DNA from: Treponema sp.
GTDB taxonomy: Bacteria > Spirochaetota > Spirochaetia > Treponematales > Breznakiellaceae
Reading direction: 5' to 3'
DNA: 7,425 nt
NCBI GenBank assembly: GCA_031288575.1
Contig: JAITRD010000279.1
Location: forward strand, 1-7,425
Shown: positions 1-5,134 of the stretch, one piece after another
Layout: every line of letters begins with the position of its first letter
Numbering within the stretch: position 1 is the stretch's first letter
The notes under the pieces: generated by a model
Databases searched by the model: none
What the model saw: the letters and a program-made list of their open reading frames with translations, nothing else
What the model was told of the DNA's origin: nothing
Program-made: the position numbers and the translations under genes

Positions 1-256
1 CGTTGTCAAAATTCTCTTTTGTTGAGCCTATCAGTTCGTGGGCCAGGACTTTTTTGATATCCTTAAGCCCGGCAAACCCAAGTTTTTTGAAAAAACGCAC
101 AATAGCCGCCTGACTGGAACCACAACATTCCGCAAGCTGGGCGATGGGAAGTTTAAAGATGTCATCGGCGTGGTCTAAAATATAATCGGCTATTTTCCGT
201 TCCGTGGGATTAAAGTCTTCAATGCTGTTTTTGATACGAAATACGATTCCGACCAT
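1..256 (-). CDS. RpiR/MurR-family transcriptional regulator, N-terminal part (runs off left edge)
   Basis: This partial gene reads leftwards off the window; 85 residues are visible and I translated it directly. It begins MVGIVFRIKNSIEDFNPTER and continues with KIADYIL, then a helix-turn-helix region at about residues 36-62 (KLPIAQLAECCGSSQAAIVR, followed by FFKKLGFAGLKDIKKVLA). The E/R-K-IADYIL motif, and the VRF-x-KKLGF-x-G-x-x-D-x-K motif after the recognition helix, are typical of the N-terminal DNA-binding domain of RpiR/MurR regulators. In that family a C-terminal SIS domain binds a phosphosugar; that half lies outside the window, so the ligand is unknown. I chose the ATG at 254-256 because the family alignment starts there, and because the predicted promoter would begin transcription near 272. 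That places the in-frame ATG at 275-277 at or before the transcript start. A possible ribosome binding site, AAAGGA (268-273), is 11 nt from the ATG, rather far. Confidence 0.88.
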   Translation of the reverse strand, partial: MVGIVFRIKNSIEDFNPTERKIADYILDHADDIFKLPIAQLAECCGSSQAAIVRFFKKLGFAGLKDIKKVLAHELIGSTKENFDN

Positions 257-278
257 TCCGTCTTTTATCCTTTGCATC

Positions 279-307
279 AGGATACCATGAGTGAAATAAA
301 ATATCAA
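279..307 (-). promoter_or_regulatory. Probable sigma70-type promoter of the RpiR-family gene
   Basis: On the minus strand a -35 hexamer TTGATA (302-307) is separated by exactly 17 bp (285-301) from a -10 hexamer TATCCT (279-284). Transcription would start near 272, giving a short leader before the ATG at 256. The spacing is ideal and both hexamers are close to consensus. The assignment rests on sequence only. Confidence 0.55.
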
Positions 308-318
308 CATTTTTTTTA

Positions 319-329
319 TTTTCTGAAAA
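319..329. promoter_or_regulatory. Possible operator in the divergent spacer (TTTTC-T-GAAAA)
   Basis: A perfect 5-1-5 inverted repeat lies just upstream of the RpiR promoter, in the AT-rich part of the spacer. With one mismatch it extends to about 9 bp per arm. RpiR-family repressors often bind palindromes containing TGAAA/TTTCA-like half sites, so autoregulation is possible. The run of A and T makes chance palindromes likely, hence the low confidence. Confidence 0.2.
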
Positions 330-418
330 AAAATTACAAGATGAGACGTTCATGCTGTCCCGAACAGATGGCCCTGTGAGGCTGGGCCCCAAGGCTTTGC
401 TCGTTTTGGAATCCTGAT

Positions 419-446
419 CCCCATTAAGGTGATTGCCTTAATGGGG
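419..446 (+). promoter_or_regulatory. Perfect 11-bp inverted repeat over the translation start region
   Basis: CCCCATTAAGG (419-429) and CCTTAATGGGG (436-446) are exact reverse complements separated by six bases, TGATTG. In RNA this would be a stable hairpin. The left arm contains the AAGG of the probable ribosome binding site AAGGTGA (426-432). The right arm contains the ATG at 441-443. The fold would therefore hide both initiation elements. No T-run follows, so it is not a standard terminator. In DNA it could equally be the operator of a dimeric regulator. Confidence 0.5.
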
Positions 447-1142
447 CCGGGCATATACACTATAAACATGACCCGGGGAATTCTTATTGTTGGAAACGAT
501 TCGTCCTTATCGGCGGCGGTCGCGGCAGAGGCGGCCCGGCGTGTAGAGCAGTTTGCCTTTGCGCAAATTCCAAACCGCATCTCCGGGCCGCCCTGGGAAA
601 AACCGGCTTTGGGTGCGGAACACCGGATCCCCCTCAGTTGGAATCCGGGGAGCCCTATTTCTGCCCGGACCCTGGTTCTTTCCGCCGAAAACCGGCTTGA
701 GCGCATTGATGAAGCCGTTCTGGTCTGTTCCCCCCCCTCAATACGCCGGCCGGCGGGGGAACTGATCCCGACGGAAATTGAAATCATGGTAAACGACCAT
801 ATAAAGGGCTGGTTTTTCCTGGTAAAAGAATTAGCCGCCCTTTTTAAAGCCAAAAAGGGGGGAATCCTGGCGCTGGTGCTTTCCGAGATTTCCTCCGGAA
901 GCGCCAAGGACGAAACAATAGACCTCCTGGGGCCTTCCGCGGCGGCTTCCTTCCGGGCCTTTGCCCAGAATCTGTTATCCTCTTCCCAGCGCGAACCCTA
1001 TCAAACCATGGCCTTTACCGCTTCCGAAGCCGGGGAAGAGACCGCTTTTGCCTCCTTTATCTTTAAAATCCTGGAAGAAGGCAATAAACGGAATAACGGC
1101 AAGCTGCATAAATTTGGCAGGCTTTCTTTTTTTGGGAGATAG
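441..1142 (+). CDS. Short-chain dehydrogenase-like protein lacking catalytic motifs (probable non-catalytic SDR fold)
   Basis: Starting at ATG 441 the protein has 233 residues; GTG 429 (237 aa) and ATG 468 (224 aa) are alternative starts. I prefer 441 because AAGGTGA (426-432) lies 8 nt upstream, whereas 468 has no visible ribosome binding site. Counting from ATG 468, the first strand GILIVG leads into GNDSSLS (9-15), where an SDR would have TGxxxGxG; the second and third glycines are serines. VNDHIKGWFFLVKELAALFK (108-127) followed by GGIL resembles the SDR segment with the conserved Asn, long helix and G-G-x-I strand. The helix that should carry YxxxK reads GPSAAASF (155-162), so the Tyr is Gly and the Lys is Ala. 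An NAD(P)-dependent reductase activity is therefore unlikely. The gene is upstream of gltX on the same strand, possibly cotranscribed. The function is unknown, and the SDR relation is inferred from pattern rather than a search. Confidence 0.6.
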   Translation: MGPGIYTINMTRGILIVGNDSSLSAAVAAEAARRVEQFAFAQIPNRISGPPWEKPALGAEHRIPLSWNPGSPISARTLVLSAENRLERIDEAVLVCSPPSIRRPAGELIPTEIEIMVNDHIKGWFFLVKELAALFKAKKGGILALVLSEISSGSAKDETIDLLGPSAAASFRAFAQNLLSSSQREPYQTMAFTASEAGEETAFASFIFKILEEGNKRNNGKLHKFGRLSFFGR

Positions 1143-1166
1143 GGGGCCGGAAACCTTTGGCCCCTA
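1140..1166 (+). other. Stem-loop at the 3' end of the SDR-like gene
   Basis: GGGGCC (1143-1148) pairs with GGCCCC (1159-1164) around a 10-nt loop. Allowing one bulged G, the stem extends by two pairs into the TAG stop codon at 1140-1142. It is followed by AACCTGCC rather than a T-run, so it is a poor intrinsic terminator. It might be a processing or pausing structure before gltX. A second small inverted repeat, GGGGA (1211-1215) with TCCCC (1223-1227), lies in the same 109-bp gap. Confidence 0.3.
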
Positions 1167-1251
1167 AACCTGCCTGACATTCTGCCGGACCTCCGGTTTG
1201 GGCCCTGCCCGGGGAGGTTCATTCCCCAAAAATGGTATTCAAGGAGTTGTT

Positions 1252-2748
1252 ATGGAAATTCGCAGCCGCTATGCCCCCTCTCCCACGGGCTTGCAGCATA
1301 TCGGCGGGGTGAGGACCGCCCTTTTTAATTACCTCTTTGCCCGTTCCCGGGGGGGTAAATTCATCCTCCGCGTGGAGGATACCGACCGAACCCGCTTTGA
1401 TCCGGTTTATTTGCGGAACCTCTACGATACCCTTGCCTGGCTGGGCATTTCCTGGGACGAAGGCCCCCTTGTAGGGGGAGCCTCGGCGCCTTATATTCAG
1501 TCTGAGCGTTTCGGCATATATAAGGATTACGCCCGGGAGCTTTTGGAGCGGGGCAAGGCCTACCGCTGTTTTTGTTCCCCGGAACGGCTGAACACTATCC
1601 GGGCGGAGCGGGAGGCGGCGCATTCGGCGGAAACCGGCTATGACCGGCACTGCCGGGCAATGTCTCCCGACGAGGGAGCCCGGCGGGAGCGGGCCGGGGA
1701 AGCCTATACCGTCAGGCTGAAGATACCCCTGGAGGGGGCTACCCTTTTCCATGACCGGCTCCTGGGGGATATCGAATGGAAAAACAGCGACATCAGCCCC
1801 GACCCGGTGCTTCTCAAGTCCGACGGTTTTCCCACCTACCATTTAGCCAATGTGGCGGATGATCACCTCATGGGGATAAGCCATGTGCTCCGCGCCCAGG
1901 AATGGGTGCCCTCCACCCCCATCCATGTGATTCTCTATCAGAGTTTCGGGTGGGAACCCCCGGAATATTGCCACCTTCCCCTGGTGATGGGTTTAGACGG
2001 GAAAAAACTGAGCAAACGTCACGGCGCTACCAGCGTTGACGAATTCCGCCGCCAGGGTTATCTCCCGGAGGCTCTGCTTAACTTTGTGGCCCTTTTGGGC
2101 TGTTCCTACGACGAGGAGCGGAAATCCGGCATTTATACCCTGGAAGAACTGGCGGAACGGTTTTGCCTTGAAAAGCTGAATAAGGCCCCGGCGATTTTTG
2201 ATTACAAAAAGCTGGAATGGTATAACGGTCAATATATCAGGATGAAGGATAATGAAACCCTTGCCGCCCTTGCTTTGCCCTATGCGGAGGAGGCCGGCCT
2301 TTTTGGCCCGGGACGGAAAGCGGGCCCGGAGGAGCGGGCCGCCTTTACCGCGGCCATGGCCCTTGTTAAGGAACGGGTTTCCTTTCTCCGGGAGATACCG
2401 GAAAAATTGGACTACCTTTTTGCCGAACCGCCCCCGGCCGGGGCGGAGGAATTTATCCCTAAAAAGCTGGACCTGGCTCAAACCATCCTGCTGCTGCGGA
2501 TGGGGCGGGCCCTGGTGCCGTCCCTCGCGGAGCTGGAAGACGAAGCGGCGGAGGCCCTTGTCAAAAAAGAGGCCGAGGCGGCGGGGGTAAAACTGGGGGA
2601 CCTTTTGATGCCCCTCAGGGTGGCGATTACCGGCAGGCGGGTAAGCCCTCCCCTTTTTGGTTCCCTGCGGATTCTGGGAGCCGAAGGGTCCCTCCGGCGG
2701 GTGGATCGGAGTTTAGCGGCCTTAAATTCGGCGCAGACAGTTTCTTAG
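1252..2748 (+). CDS. gltX: Glutamyl-tRNA synthetase (GltX), complete
   Basis: This 498-residue class I aminoacyl-tRNA synthetase charges tRNA-Glu with glutamate in the cytoplasm using ATP; in organisms with GatCAB it may also charge tRNA-Gln. The start is ATG 1252, because AAGGAG (1241-1246) lies 5 nt upstream and the conserved N-terminus MEIRSRYAPSPTG begins there; an upstream in-frame start at 1198 would add 18 unrelated residues. Visible features are the HIGH-type motif at residues 9-19 (HIGG at 16-19), RVEDTDRTR (40-48), a C-x-C pair (106, 108) with YDRHC (130-134), and KLSKR (252-256). The C-x-C region resembles the zinc-binding insert of GluRS, but the final His ligand after the downstream Cys is not evident. 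The catalytic part is followed by the helical anticodon-binding region (about 300-498), which includes PLRVAITG (454-461). Length is normal for the family. The gene is intact. Confidence 0.97.
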   Translation: MEIRSRYAPSPTGLQHIGGVRTALFNYLFARSRGGKFILRVEDTDRTRFDPVYLRNLYDTLAWLGISWDEGPLVGGASAPYIQSERFGIYKDYARELLERGKAYRCFCSPERLNTIRAEREAAHSAETGYDRHCRAMSPDEGARRERAGEAYTVRLKIPLEGATLFHDRLLGDIEWKNSDISPDPVLLKSDGFPTYHLANVADDHLMGISHVLRAQEWVPSTPIHVILYQSFGWEPPEYCHLPLVMGLDGKKLSKRHGATSVDEFRRQGYLPEALLNFVALLGCSYDEERKSGIYTLEELAERFCLEKLNKAPAIFDYKKLEWYNGQYIRMKDNETLAALALPYAEEAGLFGPGRKAGPEERAAFTAAMALVKERVSFLREIPEKLDYLFAEPPPAGAEEFIPKKLDLAQTILLLRMGRALVPSLAELEDEAAEALVKKEAEAAGVKLGDLLMPLRVAITGRRVSPPLFGSLRILGAEGSLRRVDRSLAALNSAQTVS

Positions 2749-2760
2749 GGCCGCTGCGCC
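2716..2760. terminator. Overlapping inverted repeats at the gltX/hydrolase convergent junction (possible bidirectional termination)
   Basis: Two alternative stems bracket the facing stop codons. GGCGCAG (2730-2736) pairs perfectly with CTGCGCC (2754-2760). GCGGCCTTAA (2716-2725) pairs with TTAGGGCCGC (2745-2754) with one G-T position. They share position 2754, so they compete. The genes are only 11 bp apart, so any 3' end structure must overlap coding sequence. Neither stem is followed by a clear T-run, so intrinsic termination is uncertain. Confidence 0.3.
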
Positions 2761-4694
2761 TAAAACATGGCGGATCCCCCCGTCAGGACCCAGCTTGCCA
2801 GGATTGCTACGATAAAGGAGCCCGTATAGATCCGTCCAGTTTTGCGGTAAAGATAGGTGGAGAGGAAAAAAAAGGCCGCAAATTGGGGGATGAGGAGGAT
2901 CATCACCGACATAAAGGGCCCGCCGAAAAGGGACGAAAAAAGCAGATCCGCCCCGGGGCCGAGGCCCAAGAAAAAGGGGATGTATTCAACCAGCACAATG
3001 AGGAAGACCCCGCCTAGCATGACAAAAACGCTGTAGCCCCACCAGGCAAGCTGGGTTCCTGCGGGGGACTTTTTTTCCGGCAGCCGCATCTGCCCGTAGA
3101 GTTTGACCCCGGCGTTTACCGTAAAAAAGGCGGCGTAGAAGGGCAGGTAAACAAAAAACTGCCCCAGCCGTTCCCCGGTAAAGGGTTTAAAGAAGGGCCA
3201 GATAAACCGGAAGTCCAGTTGAAACAGGGCGGTACTGATACATACCAGGACGTACATCATCCCCGTAAGCAAAAACGCCGCCAGGGCCGATTTGCCGGCG
3301 ACGGACCAGTTAATCCGGCCGGGCCTGTCCTTGTCCGCAAGGCCGAGGTCGTAGAGGTTTATCCCCAGACGTTTTCCCTCGCCCCGCTTATACCAAAAAA
3401 AGAGCATGATCAGGGAGAGGAGCATCAAAAAGGTCAGCCAGGTGATAAAGCCGTTGCCGATGGTCATGCGGAAGATATTTTCCGGTACCGGCAAAAGGCC
3501 GTGCCCGAGCTGGCAAAGGAAGGGAAAGGTAAGGCCGCTGACCAGGATAGCGATTTGCGCCGTTTGCCGCCGGCTTTTTTTAGGGAGCAGTTTTCGGGGT
3601 TCCCGTTCCCCGGCCTGGATGAGGGGGGCGAAAAACTTCAGCCGGGCAAGCAGCAGCAGGGCGGGCAGCATCGAGACCAGGGCCGCAAGCATGCCGGTCA
3701 AAACCAGGACTTCCTTGATCATATAAATATGGTCGCTGTCCGCCAGGGGGGTCGGAATTTCCAGGGCATGGGTAAACCAGTACATGGCGGCGCTCAAGGC
3801 CCGGCCGTCATGGGTGGCCAGGCGGTGGTTGTTCTGTACCAGCTCCATCCTCCGGGCGCTGCCGTCGGAAAAGGAACCGTAGGTCCGGTTCCACTCTACC
3901 GGGCTTGCCTGCCCCATAAAATCCCGGTACCGCAGGGGCGTTTTTTCAAGGCCCGTTACATTCCGCTGATAGTCCCGGAAATAGTCAAATTCATCATACC
4001 TGGCCTGGATAAGCAGGACATTGTTAAATTTGATGTTCTCCGCGTCGTAATATTCCGGTACCAGCAATTCCCCGCATTGGAGCACAATAGCCCGGTGATC
4101 GGGGAAGGCCGCCCCCACGGTCCAGGAAGACCAGGTCCCCATGGAATGGCCGGTAATGCCGATCCGGCTGGCATCGACAAAATCCAGGGACTGGAGGAAA
4201 CGGTAGGCGTCTTTGCCACCCATGGAACTGTCCTTAATGCCCCCGGAAATAGACGGGTTAAAAAATTCCAGGGTGCTGAAATTCATCATGGTAAGGAACC
4301 GCTCGGGACCGGAGATGGTTTTATTTAAATTACTGAGTTTCCGGCTGGTATAGCCGTGGGCCCGCATTCCAAGGGAGGTTCCGCCGTGGCCGTATTCGTC
4401 GATAGAAAGGGCAACAATGCCCCGCCGGGCAAGCTCAATGCTATAGGCGGCGGAGGTTTCCTTGTCATTTTGATAGCCGTGCATAATTAATACCGCCGGG
4501 GCGGGCCGCGAAGCGGATACCCCGGCGGGTATATAAAGCTTGTAGGCGATAATGCCTTCGGAAATTTCAAAATACCCGGTACTGACCCGGATGGCGCCAA
4601 AGCCGGTTTGTACCCATGAGGCCAGCCCCATGGATAAAGCCAAAACCACGATACAAAGGATAAAAGCAATAAGGGGCTTGCAATGCTTTCCCAT
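2760..4694 (-). CDS. Membrane-anchored alpha/beta hydrolase fused to a polytopic membrane domain
   Basis: The 644-residue protein begins at ATG 4694-4692, with AGGGGTG (4700-4706) 5 nt upstream. Residues 7-29 form an uncleaved-looking membrane anchor. Residues about 40-315 are an alpha/beta hydrolase: an HG oxyanion-type motif (72-73, VLIMHGYQ), the nucleophile elbow GHSMG (182-186, Ser184), an Asp candidate in RYDEFD (D234 or D237) after strand VLLIQ, and a His candidate at 290 or 295. About eight hydrophobic segments follow (near 326-350, 380-401, 413-434, 468-490, 510-532, 550-573, 594-616 and 622-641). The positively charged loops at 352-379, 435-467 and 533-548 alternate with acidic or neutral ones; by the positive-inside rule the hydrolase domain faces the periplasm. 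The substrate cannot be told; an esterase, peptidase or acyl-transfer role on a lipid or envelope component is inference. The gene stands alone on its strand, with a terminator upstream separating it from the RND operon. Confidence 0.85.
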   Translation of the reverse strand: MGKHCKPLIAFILCIVVLALSMGLASWVQTGFGAIRVSTGYFEISEGIIAYKLYIPAGVSASRPAPAVLIMHGYQNDKETSAAYSIELARRGIVALSIDEYGHGGTSLGMRAHGYTSRKLSNLNKTISGPERFLTMMNFSTLEFFNPSISGGIKDSSMGGKDAYRFLQSLDFVDASRIGITGHSMGTWSSWTVGAAFPDHRAIVLQCGELLVPEYYDAENIKFNNVLLIQARYDEFDYFRDYQRNVTGLEKTPLRYRDFMGQASPVEWNRTYGSFSDGSARRMELVQNNHRLATHDGRALSAAMYWFTHALEIPTPLADSDHIYMIKEVLVLTGMLAALVSMLPALLLLARLKFFAPLIQAGEREPRKLLPKKSRRQTAQIAILVSGLTFPFLCQLGHGLLPVPENIFRMTIGNGFITWLTFLMLLSLIMLFFWYKRGEGKRLGINLYDLGLADKDRPGRINWSVAGKSALAAFLLTGMMYVLVCISTALFQLDFRFIWPFFKPFTGERLGQFFVYLPFYAAFFTVNAGVKLYGQMRLPEKKSPAGTQLAWWGYSVFVMLGGVFLIVLVEYIPFFLGLGPGADLLFSSLFGGPFMSVMILLIPQFAAFFFLSTYLYRKTGRIYTGSFIVAILASWVLTGGSAMF

Positions 4695-4776
4695 AAATAC
4701 ACCCCTGTTCTCAAAATAATTAAGAATATAAATATATCAGGGAACCAAAAAAGAAAATAGACACGTTTTATAGCAA

Positions 4777-4810
4777 AGGCTGTTAGGAAACCGAAGTTTC
4801 CTAACAGCCT
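4777..4810 (-). terminator. Intrinsic terminator of the RND/PII-like operon
   Basis: A perfect 15-bp stem is formed by AGGCTGTTAGGAAAC and GTTTCCTAACAGCCT. Read on the minus strand, the loop is TTCG closed by C and G, the very stable cUUCGg tetraloop. It is followed by TTTGCTATAAAA, a moderate T-stretch. It lies 12 bp after the stop codon of the small PII-like gene and upstream of the hydrolase gene on the same strand. It should therefore stop transcription from the pump operon before the hydrolase gene. Confidence 0.88.
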
Positions 4811-4822
4811 AAGGGGGAATTC

Positions 4823-5134
4823 TCAGGAAGCGCCTGTTCCGGCCCCGGAATTTGCCGCCGCGGTGAGTTTAAAGAGTTTGATCCCCTCGTCAGGGAAATG
4901 TTCCTTTACCTCTGCCACTGCCTGCTCAATGCCCTGGGCTTCCTCCTCCTCGCACCATATCACCAGGGCAAAATTTTCCTCCGGCCAGACGGCGTCCCCC
5001 ATGCGGGGCCCGGCGGAGCCAACCCCGAAAATACTGGGATATTTGGTATAATACTTTCCCACGCCCCGGTCTTTAAGGGCTTCGAGTATATTTTCTTCGA
5101 CCGAATGATTGGCGATAATTTCAATGCGGATCAT
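4823..5134 (-). CDS. Small PII-like protein encoded with the RND transporter
   Basis: The 103-residue protein starts at ATG 5134-5132, with GGAGG (5142-5146) 7 nt upstream. The pattern suggests the ferredoxin-like beta-alpha-beta-beta-alpha-beta fold of PII-superfamily proteins. It has strand MIRIEIIA (1-8), a helix at 12-22, KYYTKYP (27-33), a Gly-rich loop IFGVGSAGPRMGD (35-47) where the PII T-loop would be, strand FALVIWC (55-61), a Glu-rich helix (62-79) and strand GIKLFKL (84-90), ending in a flexible tail. Classical PII residues such as the uridylylated T-loop Tyr cannot be confirmed. PII-superfamily proteins form trimers that bind small ligands at subunit clefts and control transporters or enzymes. 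Its ATGA overlap with the pump gene suggests a role in sensing or regulating export, but this is inference. It could instead be an uncharacterised family with a similar fold. Confidence 0.7.
   Translation of the reverse strand: MIRIEIIANHSVEENILEALKDRGVGKYYTKYPSIFGVGSAGPRMGDAVWPEENFALVIWCEEEEAQGIEQAVAEVKEHFPDEGIKLFKLTAAANSGAGTGAS

Noticed and set aside
257..277. An upstream in-frame ATG (275-277) for the RpiR-family gene
   Set aside because: The predicted promoter places the transcript start near 272, so this ATG would not be in the mRNA, and the family homology begins at the ATG at 254-256.
350..907. A 185-codon minus-strand open frame opposite the SDR-like gene
   Set aside because: Its translation has no recognisable fold pattern. 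The plus-strand frame has a Rossmann-like start and a better ribosome binding site, though this is the least certain of the strand choices.
1140..1166. The stem-loop after the SDR-like gene as an intrinsic terminator
   Set aside because: No T-run follows it; I listed it only as a stem-loop.
1198..1251. An 18-codon N-terminal extension of gltX
   Set aside because: The added residues are not GluRS-like, and ATG 1252 has AAGGAG at good spacing directly before the conserved N-terminus.
3219..4328. A 369-codon open frame on the plus strand, antisense to the hydrolase gene
   Set aside because: The translation is rich in Gly, Gln, Pro and His with no motif or hydrophobic pattern. It is the mirror of a GC-rich coding frame that has strong protein features.
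4707..4776. A promoter for the hydrolase gene in the AT-rich leader
   Set aside because: TTGGTT and several TATATT-like hexamers are present, but none has suitable 16-18 bp spacing, so I did not call one.
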